Source of the DNA: CAZNXJ01 sp964577115 | GTDB taxonomy: Bacteria > Planctomycetota > Planctomycetia > Pirellulales > Pirellulaceae | Reading direction: 5' to 3' | DNA: 64,000 bases | Assembly: GCA_964577115.1 (NCBI GenBank) | Contig: CAZNXJ010000008.1 | Coordinates: 1 to 64,000 of the forward strand | Shown: positions 46,301 through 54,475 of the stretch, piece after piece | How positions within the stretch are numbered: the first letter of the stretch is position 1 | Layout: the number at the start of each line of letters is the position of its first letter | Notes under the pieces: model-generated | The model's database searches: none | What the model saw: the letters and a program-made list of their open reading frames with translations, nothing else | What the model was told of the DNA's origin: nothing | Translations under genes and position numbers: made by a program

Positions 46301-47085
46301 CCAGCGCGCTGCCGTCGGGGCTCCGGCCCGGCGATCAGTTACTGGGAACGCTTGAGTTCGCGGACGCGATACGCCCCGCGCAAATCTCGGCCGACATTCC
46401 CGACGGCCACAGCGTGCAATGGTTCGCGGCGTTTGAACCGGCGTCGTCGCAAGCTAGTAGCGCGCCGGATGCGGAAACCAGTGATGAGGAGCAAGAGAAG
46501 CTCGCGGAGCAGCGCGAGGCCGTCGCGCAATTGCATCGACTCGACACCGATAGCGAGCGTACGAAGCGGCTCGATGATATCGTCGCGGCGGCCGACCACG
46601 TGATTGCGACCATCGACAAAAATGCTCTCGCCCAGACGCTTGGCACGCGCGCCATGGAAGGCGATCAAGCAAGCCAGCAAGAGCGACGGCGCGCCGAGTC
46701 ACAACGGGATGTACTGGCCGATGCACTCCATCGCAAAGCGCGGGCTCTCTTACTCATGGAGTTGCCCGAAGTGATGGCCGAGCGGCCAATCGAGGCTCCC
46801 GAGGCGCATGGTGATGCGATCGAAGCGACGTTCCGCGAGTTGGCTCGCTGGGTCGATGTCACCAGTCGCCCGTACGTGCTGCTCGCGGCGCAGCGCGAGC
46901 AGCGTCGCGAGAACTGGGGAGCGGCGCTCGAGCTGCTGAACAAGCATTTGCGAAGCAGCGCACCCAACCAGCAACTGTTCGACATGCGGCTGAACGTACT
47001 CGATCAGCTCGGATGGGAGCCGTGGGTCGAGTACAACCGAGCATGGCGCACTCGTCAATTCCCTGACGAGTTCACGCCGTTTTAG
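43351..47085 (+). CDS. Tripeptidyl-peptidase II-like subtilisin (S8) protease
   Basis: A 1244-residue exported serine protease. Residues about 1-33 act as a signal peptide. The catalytic triad is D81 ('IFDTGVD'), H301 ('HGTHVAG') and S486 ('GTSMASP'), with oxyanion N399 ('SAGNAG'). The roughly 200-residue insertion between Asp and His, and the long C-terminal beta and helical regions, match tripeptidyl-peptidase II, which in eukaryotes forms giant complexes that release tripeptides. A charged helical region lies near 1020-1100. Bacterial homologues are known in planctomycetes and a few other groups. The ATG at 43351 is preferred because it gives a signal peptide. It faces the Cx4CH protein, with 20 bases between stops. 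Confidence 0.9.
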   Translation: MLSMIPAFSARRQAAWKPLAVLCVLCFSAALAAQEAAESQSPAAMTYPTAGLLPKNEIGALRFLEKYPEFDGRGVVVAIFDTGVDPGAPGLQTTSDGKPKIVDMVDGTGSGDVPMIGHRTADDMGQIEGLSGRMLTLPEQWLSKTREFRVGLKAGYELFPPELVARLRERRKELFMREHAKLEAQLRRELAEWDEAYPDASAEQKGQREELEKRLEQLRHMAEHYEDPGPIYDCVTFHDGEVWRAAVDTNEDGQFADEKALANFSLEHEYATFRGEADLNFGVNIYNDGALLSLVADCGPHGTHVAGIVAAHFPEQPELNGIAPGAQIIAVKIGDPRTLEMENESGMTRAIVAAMRAKCDLINMSFGEPSRTPNKGLIADMMTRAVNEHGIIFVSSAGNAGPALSTVGAPGGTLTASIGVGAYVTPSLMESAYALRETLPEMPYTWTSRGPTFDGAMGVSICAPGGAIAPVPNWTQQRTMRMNGTSMASPNACGGIALILSGLKQQNIAYTPQSIRRALENTARPLEDVHVFAQGAGVVQVPTAFEYLVAHAAAPAELTGISVSTGQQQRGIYLREPAEIERVQEIPVHVRPQFREDAPSAERVGFELRLALRSTAPWVRSGKYLLLTHGEESFQVLVDPTHLESGEHYAEIQGFDVQHPERGPLLRVPVTAVVPREPNAEAREIELRPGQVDRQFLAVPEGARWADLVIERLDAGPPGRFMLQAVQRHPGLNYRDRQMQAFITIPADGTETRSFAVTGGLTLEFCLAQFWSSLGETRLRCSLTFRSEDVSPAPIVLAQGDAPRRLELGGAWEPRRLSPRASLKTWRRTLAPTKAELKVSTDPRDQAPDGSTMHQLVLTYEFERHAGSSVTIRFPQTDDWLYDSPMAGHLWMLFDPAKRHIATDDIWPSAVTVGPGKHTLRLQLRHPSAATLEAYKTAPVQLDSPLPSSIALKVSESRWEDDKKPSGILRPGERRAMYVHPPAPSALPSGLRPGDQLLGTLEFADAIRPAQISADIPDGHSVQWFAAFEPASSQASSAPDAETSDEEQEKLAEQREAVAQLHRLDTDSERTKRLDDIVAAADHVIATIDKNALAQTLGTRAMEGDQASQQERRRAESQRDVLADALHRKARALLLMELPEVMAERPIEAPEAHGDAIEATFRELARWVDVTSRPYVLLAAQREQRRENWGAALELLNKHLRSSAPNQQLFDMRLNVLDQLGWEPWVEYNRAWRTRQFPDEFTPF

Positions 47086-47105
47086 CGCGAAGGTTCCGTG
47101 GCGGC

Positions 47106-48218
47106 TTACCGGCCAAAGCGTCGATTAAAGATCTCGGGATCGAACGGATCGCGTGGCTGAAAGTCGCTCGAGTCGTCCTGCGCCGCCTCGGCTTCCGCAA
47201 CAAAGGCGGGCTCGTTTTCCTCAACCGCGCTCGCCGGCACGACGTCGGCGGCAGGGCTTTCTTGCGGTGGGACAGCGTCCGCCGCGAGCGGTTCGGCGCG
47301 CATCGACGCCGGAGGGGTAGGGGGGAGCGCGGACGAGTTGCCGGCACGGCGCGCCCACTGCTCGAGCTGCGCGTAGGCGACGCTTTCTTCCGGGAAAACG
47401 GCCGTGCCCGTGCCGCCATGCGGCTCGCGGCTCATCTTCAGTAGCATGCTTTCTTCTGGTCGTCCACGATCCACGTGCTCAAGCACGTTGTACAAATTGC
47501 GTAGCGTCAGCCGCCGCCAGACCTGATTGCCGGTCGTGGGGCGCAGCAGCACGAAGTCCGATTTTCCTCCGGCATCGTGGCAGCGTCCGCCGCCACAGCG
47601 GTTCAATAGCAGAGGCTGAACCGAGCCGACAAACTGTTCAACCGCATCCTTCGGCAGCTCGGACATCGTGCGTTCAAGCTGCTGGGGAGAAACAGGAACC
47701 TTGGCCACGGCCTGAGCCGCAGCGGGGTCGTCCGCGGGCCTGGCCGGAGCTTCTTCGGAGACCACTGGCCGGGCGGCCGCCTCCCGTTCGTATTCCAGTT
47801 GCCGCCGCAGGGCTTCGACCTCGCCCTGCCGGCCCGATCGCTGCGCGGCGATATCCAATTGCTCGGCCGCTCGGTCAAACAACCGCTGCCGCAGACACCA
47901 TTTGGCCAGGTCGCAATGGGCACGAGCTCCGGCTTCGGCGGGAATCTGCTGCGCGAGGAATTGATAGGCCTCGTCCAGAGTTTCACAGGCGAAGATCACT
48001 TCCTTCGAGGGCAATCGGACCTCGCCGCCCCGTGTCAGGGTAACCAGACAGCGGTCGCCCAGGTTCGTCAGCGAACCGTGTAGAACATGGCCGTTGCGGA
48101 GCAGGACAAGAGGGCCGGTGGCCGCATCGTCGCGCTGAGCGCAGAGCTGCACGCCGCCGAGCCCAAGACCCGCGCACACAGCGAAGGCGATCAGCAATCG
48201 TCGAAGTCGGTGTTTCAT
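47106..48218 (-). CDS. Exported planctomycete protein with a Cx4CH (cytochrome-like) motif
   Basis: A 370-residue protein. Residues 1-28 are a signal peptide. Residues about 35-90 form a small beta domain ('GPLVLLRNGHVLHGSLTNLGDR', in parts), followed by helical repeats (about 85-150), a Pro/Ala-rich linker and 'SVQPLLLNRCGGGRCHDAGG' with C208, C213 and H214. The setting (VxPLLxxRC...CH) is that of planctomycete-type cytochrome c domains, but the spacing is Cx4CH rather than CxxCH, so heme attachment is uncertain. The C-terminal part is Pro/Ala/Glu-rich. Function is unknown. It is divergent from the acylphosphatase gene. Confidence 0.75.
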   Translation of the reverse strand: MKHRLRRLLIAFAVCAGLGLGGVQLCAQRDDAATGPLVLLRNGHVLHGSLTNLGDRCLVTLTRGGEVRLPSKEVIFACETLDEAYQFLAQQIPAEAGARAHCDLAKWCLRQRLFDRAAEQLDIAAQRSGRQGEVEALRRQLEYEREAAARPVVSEEAPARPADDPAAAQAVAKVPVSPQQLERTMSELPKDAVEQFVGSVQPLLLNRCGGGRCHDAGGKSDFVLLRPTTGNQVWRRLTLRNLYNVLEHVDRGRPEESMLLKMSREPHGGTGTAVFPEESVAYAQLEQWARRAGNSSALPPTPPASMRAEPLAADAVPPQESPAADVVPASAVEENEPAFVAEAEAAQDDSSDFQPRDPFDPEIFNRRFGR

Positions 48219-48551
48219 GGGTTGCGGACGGTACTCGCCACCACGACTTTCTGTCAAGGCGAATGCGAGGCGGACATTCGCGCGGCCCGTGGGTGCGAAG
48301 CGGGTTGAGTTGCGAGGAAGGAAGGGCTTTTCTTCAGACGTCGGCCGGGTGTTACGATGCTCGGCAGTGACGAGCCGCGAGTTGGGCCAACGCCGAGAAA
48401 CGGCTCGTCAGCGGCCGGAAATCCGAAAACACTCACGGTGGACCACCCGGCGCGGGGGCTCGTCCTTTCGCACGCCTCGAGCGACAACTATACTGGCCGA
48501 ACGGGACCAACGGTTCGGTCATTTGCAAATTGTGGGGCAGGAGGGCCATTC
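48219..48551. other. Divergent spacer before the acylphosphatase gene
   Basis: These 333 bases lie between two divergent starts and hold no gene that I can support. The acylphosphatase frame is open upstream to 48357, but the added residues are not protein-like. No convincing promoter boxes were found. Confidence 0.4.
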
Positions 48552-48821
48552 GTGGAGCGACGCGAAGTCATCTTCCAAGGGCATGTTCAGGGAGTCGGCT
48601 TTCGCTATACCACCAGCCGCATCGCGAGGGGCCACCGAGTCGCCGGTTTTGTGAAGAACCTTCCGGACGGTACTGTGCAGCTCGTGGTCGAAGGCGAACC
48701 GCAGGAGTTGGAAAGCTTCCTGGACGAGGTCTCGCAGACCCTGGCTCCCCACATCCAGCACATTCACGTGCACACACTGCCGGCCACGGGCGAATTTGCG
48801 AATTTTGAAGTGAGGCACTGA
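48552..48821 (+). CDS. acyP: Acylphosphatase
   Basis: An 89-residue enzyme that hydrolyses acyl phosphates. The signature 'GHVQGVGFR' contains the phosphate-binding Arg, and the catalytic Asn lies in 'GFVKNLPDGTVQLVVEGE'. Length and fold are typical. The GTG at 48552 is chosen because GCAGGAGG stands seven bases upstream and the family sequence begins just after. It is followed by the ABC-2-like permease after 149 bases. Confidence 0.93.
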   Translation: MERREVIFQGHVQGVGFRYTTSRIARGHRVAGFVKNLPDGTVQLVVEGEPQELESFLDEVSQTLAPHIQHIHVHTLPATGEFANFEVRH

Positions 48822-48970
48822 CGCCCGAAAGAACCGCGCGGACCTGGATCGCGTAGAAACCGACAACCCGGCGTCCCGCGCCGCGATTCCTGCCGCAGCC
48901 GCGCCGACGGCTGCCAGCAGGACGAACCGGCAGGTTCGCTTCAGGCAATTCATTCACTGGTGGAACTTCG

Positions 48971-50548
48971 ATGAGTATCGTGCTCGGGGCGGTCGTCCCC
49001 ACCTGGGTCAGCAAATGGCTCACGCCGCTTTGGCTTGTCGGCCTTGGAGCGCTCGCCGGGATCCTGCTCCTGCTCGTCGTCTGGGGATTCTTGTGGCTCA
49101 TCAGCCGGCCCATGGCGCGCACCGCCTGGCTGCGACGCAATGTCGATGAAGTGCCGCTCGGCGTCCGCGAAGGCGCGCTGATGCCCATCCTGACGATCGC
49201 CACCGTGTTCGCCGTCTTCGGGATCATTGGCGGGGTTTTCGCCGAGCGGCCGCTCGAGTTGCTCGCGAACCTCCCGCGCATCATGGCCTCGGGCGAGCGG
49301 CAGCTGTCGTTTACTGTTCCGCCAACCCCGCGGGACGAAGAGGGCGACATTGATCTGACGCAGGAGACCAAGATCCCAGTGACGATTCGGGGCAACGAAG
49401 TGCGCCAGATGCGCGTGCGCAGCACCGAGGACATTACGATCGCCCTGACGCCGGCCACCGAGGACGCTCAGCGCCCCGACCTGCGCGTGCCCGCCATCTC
49501 CGGCCCGGACGACACACCGTACGTCTGGGAGCGGGCCGAGATTTCCTACTTCACCTTCGTGAACAAGGACGTCGACCATCTCTACATCACGAACTCGGGG
49601 GCCAATGAAGCGAAAGTCACCCTCGAATTCGTCACGACGCTCGCCACTCCCGAAGTGATGGCGATTCCCGTCACAGCGCTTTCCGTGTTTGTCCTGACGC
49701 TGCTGTACTTCTTGCAGCGCTCGCTTGCTCCGAAACTTTCCGCGATCGCGCTTTCCACCTACAAGTCCGAGATCGCTCAGCCGCTGTTCGGCATCATTGT
49801 GACGGTCGGTCTGTTCGCGCTGTTGATCTCCGTCATTCTGCCGTACAACACGTTCGGTGAAGACATCAAGATGCTCAAGGACCTCGGCTTCTCGCTGATC
49901 ATGGTCCTGGCGCTAGTGCAGTCGATATGGGCCGCAAGTACCTCGGTAGCGGAAGAAATCGAAGGCCGCACGGCGCTCACCGTCTTGTCGAAACCGATCA
50001 AACGCCGCTCGTTCGTGATCGGCAAGTTTCTCGGAATCACCTGGACGGTCGTCCTGTTGTTTGTGTCGCTGGGAACGTTTTTCCTCGTTTTGGTGGCGTA
50101 CAAACCGCTGTACGACGCAATCGAGTCGAGCAAGACCGAGCCGACGTGGCAGCTCTGCTATTACGAGATGGCCGTCACGGTTCCCGGACTCGTTTTGTCG
50201 CTCATGCAGACGCTTGTGCTGGCAGCGGTGAGCGTCGCCATTTCGACGCGGCTTCCGCTGGTCGCGAATTTCGTGATCTGCTTCAGCATTTTTGTGCTCG
50301 GAAACCTGACGCCGATGCTCGTCCTCTCGTCAGAACAGTCCGGGCAATTCGAGATCGTTCAGTTCTTCGCGAACCTGATTGCGACCGTGCTTCCCAACTT
50401 GGAAGTGTTCAACATCCAAGCGGCGATTGCGGCAAATGCGCACGTGCCCATCGCCTACCTGGGATACGCGTTGTTATACTGCGTTATCTACAGTGTGATT
50501 GCGATGCTCCTGGCACTCGTGTTGTTTGAGGATCGCGATCTCGCGTAG
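48971..50548 (+). CDS. ABC-2-type membrane permease
   Basis: A 525-residue membrane protein with about eight hydrophobic segments. The first two (about 17-45 and 72-95) precede a long soluble domain (about 100-225), and at least six more lie between about 235 and 525. The pattern and the motif 'EEIEGRTALTVLSKPIKRRSFVIGKFLG' (about 320-350, read in parts) fit ABC-2 permeases of the GldF/NosY kind. These need a separate ATPase, which is not next to it: the following gene encodes an exporter with a motif-dead ATPase domain. An additional soluble domain between segments 2 and 3 is unusual. Substrate is unknown. Confidence 0.8.
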   Translation: MSIVLGAVVPTWVSKWLTPLWLVGLGALAGILLLLVVWGFLWLISRPMARTAWLRRNVDEVPLGVREGALMPILTIATVFAVFGIIGGVFAERPLELLANLPRIMASGERQLSFTVPPTPRDEEGDIDLTQETKIPVTIRGNEVRQMRVRSTEDITIALTPATEDAQRPDLRVPAISGPDDTPYVWERAEISYFTFVNKDVDHLYITNSGANEAKVTLEFVTTLATPEVMAIPVTALSVFVLTLLYFLQRSLAPKLSAIALSTYKSEIAQPLFGIIVTVGLFALLISVILPYNTFGEDIKMLKDLGFSLIMVLALVQSIWAASTSVAEEIEGRTALTVLSKPIKRRSFVIGKFLGITWTVVLLFVSLGTFFLVLVAYKPLYDAIESSKTEPTWQLCYYEMAVTVPGLVLSLMQTLVLAAVSVAISTRLPLVANFVICFSIFVLGNLTPMLVLSSEQSGQFEIVQFFANLIATVLPNLEVFNIQAAIAANAHVPIAYLGYALLYCVIYSVIAMLLALVLFEDRDLA

Positions 50549-50672
50549 CAGCAGCCGCCACTGCGATTCGGGGACGGAGCGAAGGGTGCCTGGTGGAGGG
50601 CGCCGGCAGTTTGGCCGTGGCCTGAACTGGTTCAGGGACGAAACCGAAACTCCGATTCTTGGATAGCAGCAC

Positions 50673-52472
50673 ATGCAGGGTTCGTTCTTCCTGCGTGCCC
50701 GCCGCTTCGGAGCGGGCTCGCTTCTCTGGACACGGCTGTTTGGTGTTCTTGCCGCGATCTTTCCCCCCGTGCTGCTCATACTCCTCGGGGTCGCCGTCCA
50801 TCTGCTGTTCGATCCCTCGGGCGAGCGGCTGCCGCAGGATCCGATTCTCCGGTCGACGGCCGGACGGCTGCTGGAGTGGAGCGCCACGAAATCACCGAGC
50901 ACCGCGCTGCTTCTCGTCACTTTGACAGCGGCGCTCGTCGCCTTGCTGCAAGCGATCACCGTTTCCCTCCAGCGTCGCGCCGCCCACTGGAACGCGCGGA
51001 AGGCCGCGGGCGAACTCAAGAATCGAATTCATTCGCAGGCGTTCCGCTTGGGCTGCAGCGATGTGCTGGGCGCGCAGCGTACATTGCCGGACGAGCTGTT
51101 TCGGGATCGCGTCGAGATTGTGCGGCAAGGCCTGGCCGCGTGGTGGCGTTCCATTCCGTACTCGCTAGTACTGCTGATCGCTCTGCTCGCGATCGCGCTG
51201 ATCATCCACGTGTGGCTCGCCCTACTCGCTCTGGTACTCGCAGCGCTGATCTGGCGCGTCGATGCGTACATGCGCGAGACGGGCGGCCATCAAGGGCGCT
51301 TGTGGCGTTCCCGAGCGGAACAAGCGGACACGCTGCTCGTCGAAAGCCTCAGCCTGACACCCCTTGCCACCGGTTATTCGCTCGATTCCCCGCCCGGCGA
51401 ATCGTTCGAGGAGTTATTGCGGCAGCAGATTCACGCCAGCTTCAAGAGTGACATGAGCGAGGCGACGCGCAGCGTCTGGTTCTGGATGATGGTGCTGTGG
51501 GGCGTCGCCTTCGTTCTGCTTGTTGTCGGCCTTTCGCCCACCGCCTCGGTGTCGGGCAGCATCGTGCTGATCGCCGCGCTAGCGAGCGCTTACTTTCCCG
51601 CTCGGCGCTTGTACCGTTTGCGGCGTCACATGCCCGAGTACGATCGCGCGGCGAAGGAGATCTTCACATACCTCGAACGCCAACCGACGTTATCCGAGCT
51701 GCCTGACGCCCGGCCGCTTGAACCGCTGACGCGTCACCTGCGACTTGAAAGCGTCACGCTGCTCGACCGCAGCGGCAACAAGGTGCTGGACGAAGTCTCC
51801 GCGACCATTCCCGCAGGCAGCCGCGCCGCGATTGTCTCCTCCGACAGGCTCGCCCCCCTGGCGCTCGCCGGACTACTGATCCGGTTTTACGATCCGGTCG
51901 CCGGCCGAATTTTGTTTGACGATTTCGATATCCGCTGGGCGACCATGGACACGGTGCGCAAGCAGACGGCGCTGGTGCTGAGCGACGCGCTGCTGCTGAC
52001 CGGCACCGTCGCGCAAAACATTGGTTGCGGGCGGTCCAAATTCAACATGATGCAAATTCATGAGGCGGCGAAGCAGACGCGGGCCATCGATTTCATTCTC
52101 GAATTGCCCGACGGATTTGAAACGGTGGTCGGCGAACAGAACATACAGCTCGAGCCGTCCAAGGCCTTTCGCATCGCGCTGGCGCGCGCGGTCATCGATA
52201 ATCCCACGCTGCTGGTGATCGAAGAACCGGACGGGACGCTCGACGAGTCCGAGCTCGTCGCGATCGACGAAGCCATCGCCGAGGTCGCGCGCGGGCGGAC
52301 GGTCATCCTCTTGCCACGGCGGCTCAGCACTCTCCGCTCGGCTGACCTCGTCCTGCTGCTGCACGAGGGGCGTCTAATCGCGAGCGGCAAACATTCCGAG
52401 CTGCTCCAAGCCAACGAACTCTACCGGCACTTGAACTACGTCCGCTTCAACCCGTTTCCGGATATTCGGTGA
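50673..52472 (+). CDS. ABC-exporter homologue with degenerate ATPase domain
   Basis: A 599-residue protein with the layout of a half-size ABC exporter: about six membrane segments (residues 20-310) followed by a nucleotide-binding-like domain (about 355-595). The framework is kept ('LLIRFYDPVAGRILFDDFDIR', 'TGTVAQNI', 'IALARAVIDNPTLLVIEEP', 'RRLSTLRSADLV', in parts). Every catalytic motif has changed: the Walker A site reads SSDRLAPL (389-396), the Q-loop Gln is S437, the LSGGQ site reads LEPSK (493-497), the Walker B Asp is Glu (513-518), and the switch His is R549. It should not hydrolyse ATP. It has no frameshift and looks maintained. It may act as a regulator or partner of the permease 124 bases upstream. 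Confidence 0.85.
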   Translation: MQGSFFLRARRFGAGSLLWTRLFGVLAAIFPPVLLILLGVAVHLLFDPSGERLPQDPILRSTAGRLLEWSATKSPSTALLLVTLTAALVALLQAITVSLQRRAAHWNARKAAGELKNRIHSQAFRLGCSDVLGAQRTLPDELFRDRVEIVRQGLAAWWRSIPYSLVLLIALLAIALIIHVWLALLALVLAALIWRVDAYMRETGGHQGRLWRSRAEQADTLLVESLSLTPLATGYSLDSPPGESFEELLRQQIHASFKSDMSEATRSVWFWMMVLWGVAFVLLVVGLSPTASVSGSIVLIAALASAYFPARRLYRLRRHMPEYDRAAKEIFTYLERQPTLSELPDARPLEPLTRHLRLESVTLLDRSGNKVLDEVSATIPAGSRAAIVSSDRLAPLALAGLLIRFYDPVAGRILFDDFDIRWATMDTVRKQTALVLSDALLLTGTVAQNIGCGRSKFNMMQIHEAAKQTRAIDFILELPDGFETVVGEQNIQLEPSKAFRIALARAVIDNPTLLVIEEPDGTLDESELVAIDEAIAEVARGRTVILLPRRLSTLRSADLVLLLHEGRLIASGKHSELLQANELYRHLNYVRFNPFPDIR

Positions 52473-52507
52473 CGGCTGCTTGGTGCCTTCGGTGGCATGA
52501 GCGCACA

Positions 52508-53569
52508 TCAGCCTGCCTGGCGGCGAAGCGGCGCGGGCTGCGGCAGACGAATGGTAGCAGGGCGGTGAAGTGCCGCCAGGTAAGCGCCGATTTCCTCCTG
52601 GATCCACTCGGCCACTTCGACCGCTCGGCACGCGGATTCGGCCGAGACACGGGGCACCGCTCCGGTGCGGATACATTGGAGAAAATCGCGCTGCTCTTCC
52701 AGAATCGCATTCGTGTTATCGACGACGATCGGCCGGCGCAAGAGGTAATCGTCAAACAGCCGAGTTCGAATGGCGTCGCGCTGGCATTCGGTGAGGGAAT
52801 TGACGTCGAGGCCGTTCTTGAGCCGCACGTCCGGCCGAATGGACGTGGCCGTCTTGTCGCCGAAGTCGATCGACACGAATCCCGTGCGGTGGTAGATCTG
52901 CATCGAACGCTGTGCGGTGTAGCTGGTGCGCGACGCGGTCAGGTTGGCCACGCAGCCGTTGGCGAATCGTAGCCGCGCCTGTGCCATGTCTTCATGCGGT
53001 CCGAAGACGGCCGTACCAACGGCCTGCACATCGACCAGCTCGCTGGACGTCATCGACAGTACGAGGTCGAGGTCGTGAATCATCAGGTCGAGCACAACGC
53101 CGATGTCAGTCGACCGGCAGGTAAATCCGCTGGTGCGGTGCGCTTCGATGTAGCACGGCTCGTCGCAGTACGCCTGCGCGGCTTGAAAGGCCGGATTGAA
53201 ACGCTCGACATGCCCCACCTGAAGAATGCGCCGGTGGCGGTGTGCGATCGCGACGAGGTCTTGCGCCTGCGAGGCGGTAGGCGCCATGGGCTTTTCCACG
53301 AGCACGTGAATTTTTCCCGCCAAGAGCTCGGCGCATATCGGATGATGCTCGACGGTGGGTGACGCCACCACGGCAGCATCGATCTCGGACATGATTTCGC
53401 GATGACTGGCAGCGCTTCGGACCTCGAGCTCACGCGCAAGCGGCTCGCGAGCGTCCGGGAGAGGATCGACTACGGCGACCAGCTCGGCTTCCGGGAGCGT
53501 CGTCAACAGCCGGGCGTGGATGCGTCCCAGACGGCCGGCCCCAATCACGGCAATGCGTAAACGGCTCAA
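52508..53569 (-). CDS. Gfo/Idh/MocA-family oxidoreductase in the lipid A cluster
   Basis: A 353-residue NAD-dependent dehydrogenase. The Rossmann loop is 'IAVIGAGRLGRIHARLL', followed by 'HVLVEKPMAPT' with the family EKP motif, 'VGHVERFNPAF' and 'LDLMIHDLDLVLS'. It starts at TTG (53569), overlapping the lpxA stop as TTGA, with AAGGAG six bases upstream, so translation is coupled. By analogy with GnnA, a Gfo/Idh enzyme next to lpxA in bacteria with 2,3-diamino lipid A, it may oxidise UDP-GlcNAc at C3. The expected GnnB aminotransferase is not in the window. That role is inference. Confidence 0.87.
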   Translation of the reverse strand: MSRLRIAVIGAGRLGRIHARLLTTLPEAELVAVVDPLPDAREPLARELEVRSAASHREIMSEIDAAVVASPTVEHHPICAELLAGKIHVLVEKPMAPTASQAQDLVAIAHRHRRILQVGHVERFNPAFQAAQAYCDEPCYIEAHRTSGFTCRSTDIGVVLDLMIHDLDLVLSMTSSELVDVQAVGTAVFGPHEDMAQARLRFANGCVANLTASRTSYTAQRSMQIYHRTGFVSIDFGDKTATSIRPDVRLKNGLDVNSLTECQRDAIRTRLFDDYLLRRPIVVDNTNAILEEQRDFLQCIRTGAVPRVSAESACRAVEVAEWIQEEIGAYLAALHRPATIRLPQPAPLRRQAG

Positions 53570-54372
53570 GCAGCACTCCTTCGCTCTCGACTCCGCCCGT
53601 GCCGCCCCTCGTGCTGGTTCTGAATGAACGTCAGCAGCAGATTGACCGCCGGAACGAGCAAATTCTTGTTGCGTAGCATCTCGCGGGCATGATCGAGGCC
53701 CACGCGAGCGCGATAAATCATGCGATAGGCTTCCCCGAGAGCGTCGAGGACGTTCTCCGGGAAATCGTGGCGGCGCAGGCCGACGACATTCACGCATCGC
53801 GGCCGGGCCGGGTTTCCATCGGCCAGCATGTAGGGTGGCACGTCGTGCAGCACACGGCTCATTCCACCTACGAAGCTGTGGCAACCGATCGAACAAAAAT
53901 GGTGCACGGCGACAGCCCCGGACAGCACGGCGTCGTGGGCCACGTGAACGTGACCGCCGAGCAACACGGCGTTTGCCATCAAAACGCGGTCGCCCACGTG
54001 ACAATCGTGAGCGATGTGGCAATTTGCCATCAGGTAGCAGTCATTGCCGACGACGGTGACCAGTTCTTCTTTCTCTGTGGCGCGATTAATCGTCACCCCT
54101 TCACGGATCACGTTCCGATCGCCAATCACCACGCGCGTTGGCGAACCGCGGTAGCTCAAATCCTGCGGTTCGGCTCCCAGGACGGCGCCTGGATAAATGC
54201 GGTTGTATGCGCCGATCGTTGTGTGCCCCGTTACCGTCACGTTGTTTTCGAGACGCGTGCCGCGACCGATCACGACGTGTGGCCCCACGACACAAAACGG
54301 CCCGATCGAGACGTCATCTTCGAGAACGGCAGTTGCCGCCACGCTGGCCAGAGGTGCCACGTTAATCGCCAT
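53566..54372 (-). CDS. lpxA: Acyl-ACP:UDP-GlcNAc O-acyltransferase LpxA
   Basis: A 268-residue left-handed beta-helix acyltransferase catalysing the first step of lipid A synthesis. Hexapeptide repeats run from about residue 10 to 190. The catalytic His is H122 in 'CHIAHDCHVG', and 'GAEPQDLSYRG' matches the substrate-site loop. The C-terminal helices (about 195-262) complete the family fold. The ATG at 54372 starts the repeat region; a few extra codons upstream are possible. lpxC lies upstream and the Gfo/Idh gene overlaps its stop. Confidence 0.94.
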   Translation of the reverse strand: MAINVAPLASVAATAVLEDDVSIGPFCVVGPHVVIGRGTRLENNVTVTGHTTIGAYNRIYPGAVLGAEPQDLSYRGSPTRVVIGDRNVIREGVTINRATEKEELVTVVGNDCYLMANCHIAHDCHVGDRVLMANAVLLGGHVHVAHDAVLSGAVAVHHFCSIGCHSFVGGMSRVLHDVPPYMLADGNPARPRCVNVVGLRRHDFPENVLDALGEAYRMIYRARVGLDHAREMLRNKNLLVPAVNLLLTFIQNQHEGRHGRSRERRSAA

Positions 54373-54475
54373 CCGGCCGTCCTTTCCAAGCGGTGGCACA
54401 TCGGCCTTACGGCCTCACGGGCCGGACCGCGCGGTGTGCGTGTTGATTGACCTGGGATCCGTTCGTTCAGTTTGC

